Assembly: GCA_017383665.1 (NCBI GenBank)
Contig: JAFNWA010000123.1
Location: 1 to 8,099 of the forward strand
Origin: Bacteroidaceae bacterium
Lineage (GTDB): Bacteria > Bacteroidota > Bacteroidia > Bacteroidales > Bacteroidaceae
Direction of reading: 5' to 3'
Length of the DNA stretch: 8,099 nucleotides
The position numbers and the translations under genes were made by a program. Each line of letters starts with the position of its first letter. Position 1 is the stretch's first letter. The notes beneath the pieces were generated by a model that was not told where the DNA came from, ran no database searches, and saw nothing but the letters and a program-made list of their open reading frames with translations. This document shows, in pieces, positions 1-6,221 of the stretch.

Positions 1-722
1 AATTTATCGGGGTTTGCAATCTGATTGCTCAACGAAGTGAGTTCGGGTATGGGATAGGTGTCGCTCTGCGTCAACAGTATAAACAATATACTCAACGCCA
101 TTACAAGCAAGGCTGTACCGAATAGCGGATAGAAACGACCAATGATTTTGTCTATCGGCAAAAGGGTTGCAAGCACATAATAGACAAGTATCACACCAAG
201 CACAATGAGGAGTTCCCACGATGCTGTTCCAAAAGAGACGACCTCAAACGCAGGGATTGAGATGTTGGATGCAATGAGCTCTGCCGGTTGGGACATGAAC
301 ACCGCACCGACAAGTACCATAAGCAATACCGAGAAGACTCTCATGAAGACTTTTGTTCCGTTGCCAAGATACTTGCCTACAATCTCAGGCAGGCTCTGTC
401 CATTATTCTTCAATGATATAACGCCTGCAACAAAATCGTGCATGGCTCCCATGAAGATGCCACCAAGTGTTATCCACAAGAATGCTACAGGACCATAGGC
501 GGCGCCAAGCAACGCACCGAATATGGGACCAAGGCCTGCAATATTCAATAACTGGATAAGAAACACCTTCCAGCGTGGCATGGGGATGTAATCGACACCG
601 TCGTACATTGTCTTTGAAGGAACTGGATTGGACGGGTTTATGTCGCATTTCTTCTCAAGATATTTTCCGTATGTAAAATACGAAGCAATAAGTGCCGTAA
701 GGCAAATAAGGAATGTTATCAT
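1..722 (-). CDS. cstA: Carbon starvation protein A family transporter, N-terminal part (runs off left edge)
   Basis: This frame is open from ATG at 722 to the left edge and gives 240 complete residues; the C-terminal part lies outside the window. The family (CstA/BtsT) comprises inner-membrane carriers for pyruvate or peptides, used when carbon is short. The protein shows a first membrane segment at about residues 1-18, a short cytoplasmic stretch with the family-typical 'DGVDYIPMPRW' (41-51), then 'NIAGLGPIFGALLGAAYG' (60-77), the CstA core signature, and 'AMHDFVAG' (93-100). Further hydrophobic segments are at about 126-146, 170-190 and 199-217. Compared with E. coli CstA, the amino end is shorter and lacks the first hydrophobic hairpin. 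An ATG at 733 is unusable because its frame hits a stop after four codons, so 722 is chosen. The start lies 7 nt after the recQ stop, which implies cotranscription with recJ-recQ. The substrate cannot be told from sequence. Confidence 0.9.
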   Translation of the reverse strand, partial: MITFLICLTALIASYFTYGKYLEKKCDINPSNPVPSKTMYDGVDYIPMPRWKVFLIQLLNIAGLGPIFGALLGAAYGPVAFLWITLGGIFMGAMHDFVAGVISLKNNGQSLPEIVGKYLGNGTKVFMRVFSVLLMVLVGAVFMSQPAELIASNISIPAFEVVSFGTASWELLIVLGVILVYYVLATLLPIDKIIGRFYPLFGTALLVMALSILFILLTQSDTYPIPELTSLSNQIANPDK

Positions 723-729
723 AGTAATA

Positions 730-2625
730 TCATTTATTCAATTTTATCTTGTCTCCTTTTATTATTATCTTCTCCTCGTCACACAAACCGCGCAACAACT
801 CCTTCATCACGGGACGGGACAGACCCAGCTGTCCCAACTCGTCGAGTGAATGAAAACCTCCATCGGAGAGCAGTTGCATTACCCCCTCAACGGGTAACGG
901 TTGCTGCACTGCAGTCTCTTTGGCACGCTCCGCAGCACAGACATCGCAACAACCGCAGGGAGCGCAGTTCTTCTCCCCAAAATATTCAAGCAACATTCTG
1001 CTGCGGCATTTGTCCTTGGCTGTCGCATAGCCTATTACAGCGTTAAGCCTGTCTCCGAAGATGGCCCTGCGCTCATCATATACTGCATGCTCGAAGCGTA
1101 GGTCGCTGCCAAGTACACGATGACGGGTAAAAGTGATTATAGGGCACTTCTTGGACGGGGCATACTGCACAAGGCGTTTGCTGTGGAGCGACACAAGGAT
1201 TTCATACATCCTGTGGCGCGACAGTTTTGTCACACGCGAGAGATAGCGCTCGTCAATGAACGCGAAGTCGGTAAAAAGACCGCTGTAGTTGCGCAGTATT
1301 GCATTTATGAGCAGTTCATAATCGGCCGGCAATTCCCTGAAACGGTAGAGGGCATCCTTGTCAACGATGAACCGCACACGCGAGGCATATTCCATTTCCT
1401 CGACATACTCGAGATAGCCCATTCGGGTGAGCAGCCGCAACGCACTGTCGGTCTGCAATGTGGGGCGATGATACTTCTTGCAGAAATCGCCCAAGGAGAA
1501 CTCAAAAGTACAGTCGAGACCATCGCCGAGTGCCATGTTATAGTAGTAACAAATCTCGTCATACACATCGCGGATAAACTCCCGGGAAGGATAGTTGTCG
1601 GAGAGGCGGCGCGCGACAATCTGCTTGTCTATTTGACTGAAAAGCGTGACAGCGTATGCCTTTTCACCATCGCGGCCGGCACGGCCTGCCTCCTGGAAAT
1701 AGGCCTCTATGGAACTTGGCAGGTCTATGTGCACAACAAGGCGCACATCGGGCTTGTCGATACCCATACCAAAAGCATTGGTAGAGACCATGACACGCGC
1801 CCTGCCTGTTTTCCAAGCCTCTTCCTTTGCATCCTTGCTCTCGGGCGAAAGACCGGCATGATAATACTCGGCAGTTATGCCATGAGCCGTGAGAAAGTCA
1901 CAGACCTCTTTTGTTTTCTTGCGATTGAGGGTGTAAACGATTGCAGAACCACCCACACGCCCCAAGATATGAAGCAACTCGGCTGCCTTGTTCTCGGTGT
2001 AACGCACTACATAGGCAAGGTTCTTGCGCCCGAAACTCATGCGGTAGCAGTTCTTCTCGCGGAAACAGAGCTGTTGCTGTATGTCATCGACCACCTCGGG
2101 GGTTGCCGTTGCCGTGAGGGCAAGCAGGGGCACACCGGGGAACATGTCGCGCAGCTCGGCAATGCGCCTGTATGCCGGGCGAAAATCATGCCCCCACTGC
2201 GAGATACAATGCGCCTCGTCAACGGTTATCAACCGGACATTGACGCGTTTTATTTTCTTAAGGAAGAGTTCCGAATCTATTCGTTCGGGCGAAATGTAGA
2301 GAAACTTGTAATCCCCGAAGATGCAATTCTCAAGCGCTGTAACGACCTCACTTGTCCTCATTCCGGCATGTATTGCCAGTGCCTTGATACCACGGCTGCG
2401 CAGGTTGGCAACCTGGTCCTTCATTAGTGCAATGAGCGGAGTGACCACAATGCACAATCCATCCCCGGCAAGTGTGGGCACCTGGAAAGTAATACTTTTT
2501 CCGCCACCAGTGGGCATGAGGCCAAGGGTATCCCGCCCTTGACCAATGCTCTCGATGATATCGCGCTGTATGCCACGAAAATCGTCATAGCCCCAGTACC
2601 TTTTAAGGATTTCGCGATATTTCAT
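730..2625 (-). CDS. recQ: ATP-dependent DNA helicase, RecQ family
   Basis: A 631-residue superfamily 2 helicase that unwinds DNA 3' to 5' and works in recombinational repair, typically supplying substrate to RecJ. Motif 0 is at 12-20 (FRGIQ), Walker A TGGGKS at 39-44, the Walker B box DEAH at 136-139, the RecQ aromatic-rich loop ISQWGHDFRP at 141-150, motif III TATAT at 171-175, and motif VI QEAGRAGRDG at 311-320. A zinc site C540-x16-C557-x2-C560-x2-C563 has exactly the spacing of the E. coli RecQ ligands, but lies about 160 residues further from the N-terminus. The stretch 345-535, which looks mostly helical and winged-helix-like, sits between helicase core and zinc site. Residues 575-631 form a small C-terminal domain that I cannot firmly call HRDC. 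ATG at 2625 follows the recJ stop by 6 nt and its product begins exactly at the family's N-terminal helix. Family assignment is very firm; the C-terminal fold is inference. Confidence 0.97.
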   Translation of the reverse strand: MKYREILKRYWGYDDFRGIQRDIIESIGQGRDTLGLMPTGGGKSITFQVPTLAGDGLCIVVTPLIALMKDQVANLRSRGIKALAIHAGMRTSEVVTALENCIFGDYKFLYISPERIDSELFLKKIKRVNVRLITVDEAHCISQWGHDFRPAYRRIAELRDMFPGVPLLALTATATPEVVDDIQQQLCFREKNCYRMSFGRKNLAYVVRYTENKAAELLHILGRVGGSAIVYTLNRKKTKEVCDFLTAHGITAEYYHAGLSPESKDAKEEAWKTGRARVMVSTNAFGMGIDKPDVRLVVHIDLPSSIEAYFQEAGRAGRDGEKAYAVTLFSQIDKQIVARRLSDNYPSREFIRDVYDEICYYYNMALGDGLDCTFEFSLGDFCKKYHRPTLQTDSALRLLTRMGYLEYVEEMEYASRVRFIVDKDALYRFRELPADYELLINAILRNYSGLFTDFAFIDERYLSRVTKLSRHRMYEILVSLHSKRLVQYAPSKKCPIITFTRHRVLGSDLRFEHAVYDERRAIFGDRLNAVIGYATAKDKCRSRMLLEYFGEKNCAPCGCCDVCAAERAKETAVQQPLPVEGVMQLLSDGGFHSLDELGQLGLSRPVMKELLRGLCDEEKIIIKGDKIKLNK

Positions 2626-2631
2626 CAGGTC

Positions 2632-4356
2632 CTACCGTGTAGCCTTGGTTTTGATACTCTCTATCTGCAACTGCACCTCGCCATGTTTGTAGGTGTTGTC
2701 CTCGAGAGTGTAGCAGATGTCGAACGATTGCTTTGACTTTATATACTTTGCCTGGCGGCTCTGCCCGAAGGCTATTCCGTTGAGAATTACATTTGACTTG
2801 TTGTCAACAAGCTCCAGTTTTATATGCTCCTGACGACGCCCGACAACCTTGCTCGCGCCATAATCACACACATTATAGGTGCAGAAGATGGGTTTGGCAT
2901 TCTCGGGGCCATGAGGGGCGAAACGCTTAAGGTCACTGAAGAAACGGCGTGTTATTTGCTGGAACCCAAGTTCGGCATCAATCTCAATGACCGGTGCTGT
3001 CTGCTCGGGCAGTATGTTCTCTGATACGAAATCCTCAAAACGCTTTGCAAAAGCCTCAATGTTCTCCACTTTCAAGGAGAAGCCGGCTGCGTATGTGTGA
3101 CCGCCAAAGTTATCGAGCAAATCGCGACAACTCTCCATTGCCTTATATACATCGAAACCTGTTACCGAGCGTGCCGAACCTGTAGCCATGTCACCGGTGC
3201 AGGTTATAACAACCGCCGGGCGATGATAGACCTCGGTGAGACGCGATGCCACAATGCCGATGACGCCACGATGCCAGTCGGGGTTGAAGATAACAATCGC
3301 ACGACGCTCGTCGAAACTCTCAAGCCCCTCGACAATGCGGTTGGCCTCCTCGGTCATGCTCTTGTCAAGCTCCTTGCGTGCCTCGTTCAATTCATTTATC
3401 TGGTGGCTCATCTCAATGGCCGATTGCAGGTTATTCTCAATGAGCAAATCAACGGCAACCTTACCCTGCTGCACACGACCGGAAGCATTTATACGGGGGC
3501 CAATCTTGAAGATTATGTCGTTTATACTAATCTCCTTCTCGTTCATGCCACAGACATTGATTATCGCCTTGATACCAATACTGGGGCTGTGATTGAGCTG
3601 CTTTATGCCATGGTAGGCAAGAATGCGGTTCTCGCCCATGATGGGCACAAGGTCCGATGCTATGCTCACCGCCACAAGGTCGAGCAATGGGTATAACTGG
3701 TCGGCAGGGATGCCGTTATCCATTGCAAACGCCTGCATGAACTTGAAGCCCACACCGCAACCCGAGAGATGCGGATAGGGGTAGGTAGAACCCTCGAGTT
3801 TCGGATTCAGGATTGCCACGGCGCAGGGCAGTTGATCATCGGGCACATGATGGTCGCACACAATGAAATCAATGCCCAAAGACTTTGCATAGGCTATCTC
3901 ATCGACAGCCTTTATACCACAATCGAGTACAATAATGAGCTTTACCCCGGTGGAATGGGCATAATCGACGCCTCGTTTGGAGATTCCATAACCATCCTCG
4001 TTACGGTCGGGGATATAATAGTCTATGTTAGACGAGAACTGTTGCAGAAACTTATAGACCAGTGCCACAGCCGTTGTACCGTCAACATCATAATCGCCAT
4101 ATACAAGTATGCGCTCTTTTTTACCAAGAGCCTTGTTAAGGCGACGCACGGCAACATCCATGTCGTTCATGAGGAACGGATTATGGAGATAGCTCAGTTT
4201 TGGGCGGAAAAAGTTCCTTGCTTCGGCAACAGAAGTGATACCTCGCTTCACAAGCAGAGAGCAGAGCACCGGGCTAAGCTCCAGCTCGGCCGACAGCCTT
4301 GCGGCCACATCGCCCTGCTCCTGTGTAAGAGGTTCATATTTCCATTTCTGTCCCAT
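2632..4356 (-). CDS. recJ: Single-stranded-DNA-specific exonuclease RecJ
   Basis: A 574-residue DHH-family nuclease, close to the 577 residues of E. coli RecJ. It degrades single-stranded DNA 5' to 3' with metal ions, in RecF-pathway resection and in mismatch and base-excision repair. Motif I GDYDVDGTT is at 87-95, motif II DCG at 145-147, motif III CDHH at 167-170, and the fourth metal-site aspartate in SIASD at 231-235. GPRINASGR (286-294) ends the DHH core. The DHHA1 domain follows with HRGVIGIVASR (362-372), GSARS (393-397) and GGHTYAAGF (418-426). The OB-like C-terminal domain spans about 455-574 and includes the conserved FAPHGPEN at 479-486. All metal-binding residues of the family appear present. 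ATG at 4356 is preceded by an A/T-rich tract and starts just before the conserved N-terminal helix. It is the first gene of the recJ-recQ-cstA unit, with a long apparent leader upstream. Confidence 0.97.
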   Translation of the reverse strand: MGQKWKYEPLTQEQGDVAARLSAELELSPVLCSLLVKRGITSVAEARNFFRPKLSYLHNPFLMNDMDVAVRRLNKALGKKERILVYGDYDVDGTTAVALVYKFLQQFSSNIDYYIPDRNEDGYGISKRGVDYAHSTGVKLIIVLDCGIKAVDEIAYAKSLGIDFIVCDHHVPDDQLPCAVAILNPKLEGSTYPYPHLSGCGVGFKFMQAFAMDNGIPADQLYPLLDLVAVSIASDLVPIMGENRILAYHGIKQLNHSPSIGIKAIINVCGMNEKEISINDIIFKIGPRINASGRVQQGKVAVDLLIENNLQSAIEMSHQINELNEARKELDKSMTEEANRIVEGLESFDERRAIVIFNPDWHRGVIGIVASRLTEVYHRPAVVITCTGDMATGSARSVTGFDVYKAMESCRDLLDNFGGHTYAAGFSLKVENIEAFAKRFEDFVSENILPEQTAPVIEIDAELGFQQITRRFFSDLKRFAPHGPENAKPIFCTYNVCDYGASKVVGRRQEHIKLELVDNKSNVILNGIAFGQSRQAKYIKSKQSFDICYTLEDNTYKHGEVQLQIESIKTKATR

Positions 4357-4526
4357 ATATATGTTTTTTATTTTCTTTAATTAAGGTGAGAGACAACATC
4401 TTCAACAAAAACAACGCCCACCCCGTTCATCAATCCACCACAACACAAAAGTGCTTGCAACGCAACACCGGGAACACGACCAGTTCGAAAAACGCCCTAT
4501 TCAGCGCAAGATAATTCTCTCAACTT
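4357..4526 (-). other. Upstream leader of recJ (non-coding, unassigned)
   Basis: About 170 bp lie between the candidate promoter and the recJ start. The last 25 nt before the ATG are almost pure A/T, as is common for translation starts in Bacteroidetes. An 18-codon ATG-to-TAA frame (4430-4377, product beginning MNGVGVVFVED) ends 20 nt before recJ, but it has no visible ribosome-binding site and I do not call it a gene. No riboswitch fold, tRNA or strong terminator-like hairpin was recognised. The long leader is inferred from the promoter guess and depends on it. Confidence 0.3.
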
Positions 4527-4571
4527 GTAAAGATACGGAAAAACTATTATATAATGACATTGATTACCAAA
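4527..4571 (-). promoter_or_regulatory. Candidate promoter of the recJ-recQ-cstA operon
   Basis: Bacteroidetes primary-sigma promoters follow TTTG (-33), about 19-21 bp, then TAnnTTTG (-7). On the minus strand TTTG at 4571-4568 is followed after 21 bp by TAGTTTTT at 4546-4539, which matches seven of eight -7 positions. A second -7-like box, TATCTTTA at 4535-4528, also matches seven of eight but has no good -33 partner. The location after the peptidase terminator, in an A/T-rich island before the next operon, fits a promoter. The exact box is uncertain because such short motifs occur by chance in A/T-rich DNA. Confidence 0.35.
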
Positions 4572-4622
4572 AATTTCACTCAACACAATAATAAAAAGAG
4601 AATGTTATATATTTTAACTTGT

Positions 4623-4724
4623 CGAGGGGATGCTCCCTCCCCTCAGTCGGCAAACCGACAGCTAGCTCCTCCACTATTGAAGGGGAGGTGCCCGAAGGAC
4701 GGAGGGGTATTCGGCAGGGGAGCT
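4623..4724. repeat. G/C-rich multi-hairpin intergenic repeat (REP-like)
   Basis: A G/C-rich island within A/T-rich spacer that can fold into several hairpins. GAGGGG (4624-4629) pairs with CCCCTC (4639-4644). GTCGG (4646-4650) pairs with CCGAC (4655-4659) across a CAAA loop. CCTCC (4668-4672) pairs with GGAGG (4684-4688), and AGCTCCTC-like sequence at 4664-4671 can alternatively pair with GGGGAGCT (4717-4724). The phrase GGGGAGGTGCCCGAAGG (4682-4698) resembles a family of intergenic repeats that I recall in many copies in Bacteroidales genomes, where they give spurious 'EGEVPEGRRG' open frames. That is from memory, not from a search. No transposase or target-site duplication is visible. Confidence 0.5.
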
Positions 4725-4763
4725 GTTATAAGTTGCGCCCTGCGGGTCGCGAATACTATTTAA

Positions 4764-4900
4764 CGCCCAAAGGGGCGAAAGGGGCGAAAAGGCCTACAAG
4801 GCCATTCAGTTTCCCTGACGGGTAACTGCGCAAATGAATTTTCAATGCCCCAAAAGGGCTTTAAGGGCTACAAGGCTGTCCATTTGCCCTGACGGGCAAG
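4764..4900. repeat. Pair of imperfect direct repeats, 74-nt period
   Basis: The segments 4794-4822 and 4868-4896 align without gaps with 24 of 29 bases identical: CTACAAGGC, a variable middle, then CCCTGACGGG. Similarity extends weakly upstream (11 of the preceding 17 bases) and includes a GCCC-AAA-GGGC-type hairpin before each copy (from 4765 and from 4847). A perfect 9-nt tandem, GGGGCGAAA at 4772-4780 and 4781-4789, lies within the first unit. A third, shorter relative of the palindromic end, CCCTGCGGG, lies at 4738-4746. No coding capacity or known element was recognised; it looks like a degenerate two-unit array. Confidence 0.6.
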
Positions 4901-4920
4901 GCTTGCCTTGGAAGGGGCAT

Positions 4921-4952
4921 AAAAAAGGCAGCCCACAATTGTGAGCTGCCTT
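4921..4952 (-). terminator. Intrinsic terminator of the (recA-)peptidase transcript
   Basis: On the minus strand AAGGCAGC (4952-4945) pairs perfectly with GCTGCCTT (4932-4925). A T-G wobble and CAC/GTG extend this to a stem of about 12 bp with an AATT tetraloop, followed directly by TTTTTT (4926-4921). This is a textbook rho-independent terminator for minus-strand transcripts. It lies about 50 nt after the peptidase stop. Read on the plus strand the hairpin has no T-run, so it is one-directional. No comparable terminator follows recA, so it probably ends both genes' transcripts. Confidence 0.9.
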
Positions 4953-4968
4953 GTAACATTATGTTAGG

Positions 4969-4998
4969 GAATGATAAAAATCAGCTTTTTAATCATTC
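4969..4998 (-). other. A/U-rich 3' stem-loop just after the peptidase stop codon
   Basis: On the minus strand GAATGAT (4998-4992) and AAAAA (4990-4986) pair with TTTTT (4980-4976) and ATCATTC (4975-4969). The result is a 12-bp stem with one bulged T and a five-base GCTGA loop. It starts three bases after the TAA stop and precedes the G/C-rich terminator by 16 nt. It lacks a T-run after the stem, so it is not itself a standard terminator. A role in 3'-end stability is possible but is inference. Confidence 0.6.
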
Positions 4999-5001
4999 AC
5001 T

Positions 5002-6189
5002 TTACTTGATACCCAACTTCTTGCGGATAGCCTTTGGAATTGCGTTCTTGTGAACAACGATGTTCATGGTCTTGTAGCGTGCAAAAGCCTTAGATGCATA
5101 CCAAATTCCCTTGTATGCACCGGCCTCGCCCCAAGAGTTCTTAACCATGTAGTACTCTACACCATCCTTATCCTTTGCAATACCATAAATCTGCATACCG
5201 TGGTCGTCTGTTGTTTCCCAGTTGTCATAGGCAATCTGACGCTCCTCCTGTGTACACCACTTCTCGATTGATGGCTTTGGAGTGTTCTTCTTCTCCTCCT
5301 CGCTGAGCTTGAGCCATCTTGCCATATCAGAGCCTTCGAGGTCGGCGCTCTTTGTCTCATCGGGCATATAAGCCTTACCGTCGCGTGTAAAGCCCTTCTC
5401 GCTCACGTCGCTACCCCAAGCAATGGTATATCCTTCCATGATAGCATTGTCGAACACCTCCATCAACTCATCGATAGGGAGGTTGTATGACTGTGCCCAA
5501 CGCCAGTTGTCCTGTATCTCAAGAACAAAAGGCTTGTAGAATGGGTGATGGGTATAAGATGTCAAAGAGATATAATCCTGGGCATTCAAACCAAGTGACT
5601 TGTAGAATGATGCAGGTGTATATTCCTTGCCATTATATGTAAACTTCTCGGGACGAACTCCAAGATAGATGTCATGGATAGCTTCAATAGCCTTCTTCCA
5701 GAGTGGCTGACCCTGAGGATCCACCTGCAAGCTGCGGTGCTTGCCCTCGGCAATTGCTGCAACAACAGCATCGCTCACAGCTGAAAGTTCGTTGTGGTTG
5801 CTGAGTTCCTTGCCATACATCACACCGGGACGCATCTCTGCCTCGGGAACGAGACCGAATGTCTCCATGCCGTAGATTACATCATAGAATGAACCGCCCT
5901 GTGAGAAAGAGATGTCGCCATGAGTGCGGACAGCCTTGTCGGCACGGTCGAGGTAGGTATTGTGAACAATATACATCTCAGAGAAGTCAAACTCGCCCTT
6001 GCCCATACGCAAAAGTTCTGACTCAATGAATGCCAATGATGAATAGCACCAGCATGTACCAGCCTGGTTCTGGTTCTTGATGCTTGTGATAGGGTTCTCC
6101 TTCACAACTGTGAATTCAGGAGCATTCTCCTGCGCCACAGCGCCAAAGCCCACAAAAGCAAGCGCTGCCAATAAAAGATTTTTCTTCAT
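5002..6189 (-). CDS. Secreted C1-family cysteine peptidase (PepC/bleomycin hydrolase-like)
   Basis: A 395-residue papain-fold peptidase that hydrolyses peptide bonds, probably in the periplasm or outside the cell. Residues 1-19 form a signal peptide (MKK, hydrophobic core, AVA) with cleavage expected before Gln20; Gln at +1 is frequent in exported Bacteroidetes proteins. The catalytic set is complete: oxyanion Gln40, nucleophile Cys46 (AGTCW, with the papain Q-x5-C spacing), His330 (DDHGMQIYG) and Asn351 (VKNSWGE). The roughly 280 residues between Cys and His are much longer than in papain and resemble the C1B group (aminopeptidase C/bleomycin hydrolase), but cytosolic PepC is about 440-450 residues and has no signal peptide. 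It could be an aminopeptidase or an endopeptidase; sequence does not decide. ATG at 6189 is required to give the signal peptide. It starts 32 nt after the recA stop and no clear promoter is seen there, so read-through from recA is likely. Two hairpins follow its stop. Confidence 0.9.
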   Translation of the reverse strand: MKKNLLLAALAFVGFGAVAQENAPEFTVVKENPITSIKNQNQAGTCWCYSSLAFIESELLRMGKGEFDFSEMYIVHNTYLDRADKAVRTHGDISFSQGGSFYDVIYGMETFGLVPEAEMRPGVMYGKELSNHNELSAVSDAVVAAIAEGKHRSLQVDPQGQPLWKKAIEAIHDIYLGVRPEKFTYNGKEYTPASFYKSLGLNAQDYISLTSYTHHPFYKPFVLEIQDNWRWAQSYNLPIDELMEVFDNAIMEGYTIAWGSDVSEKGFTRDGKAYMPDETKSADLEGSDMARWLKLSEEEKKNTPKPSIEKWCTQEERQIAYDNWETTDDHGMQIYGIAKDKDGVEYYMVKNSWGEAGAYKGIWYASKAFARYKTMNIVVHKNAIPKAIRKKLGIK

Positions 6190-6221
6190 AGTATTATAAT
6201 AATTTGTTTACCTTTTTGTTT

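Noticed and set aside
403..648. 81-codon minus-strand frame inside the cstA region, and 4-219 minus
   Set aside because: Both are in a different frame from the continuous CstA reading frame, which shows membrane segments and the family signature.
1120..2427. 435-codon plus-strand open frame
   Set aside because: It lies entirely antisense to recQ, whose helicase motifs are all present on the minus strand. The product has no recognisable domain, and long antisense shadows are common opposite well-biased genes.
3769..4380. 203-codon plus-strand open frame opposite recJ (and 3097-3696)
   Set aside because: Antisense to the DHH and DHHA1 domains of recJ, with no domain signature or start context of its own.
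4623..4724. Possible insertion sequence or MITE with terminal inverted repeats
   Set aside because: No transposase remnant and no clear target-site duplication; the inverted repeats are internal hairpins.
4554..4825. Two plus-strand open frames of 68-69 codons in the spacer
   Set aside because: They translate the G/C-rich repeat element and its flanks. The product is low in complexity and resembles the spurious frames that such repeats generate.
4623..4900. Possible CRISPR array
   Set aside because: Only two imperfect repeats, no regular spacers and no cas genes; internal hairpins and degeneracy point to another repeat type.
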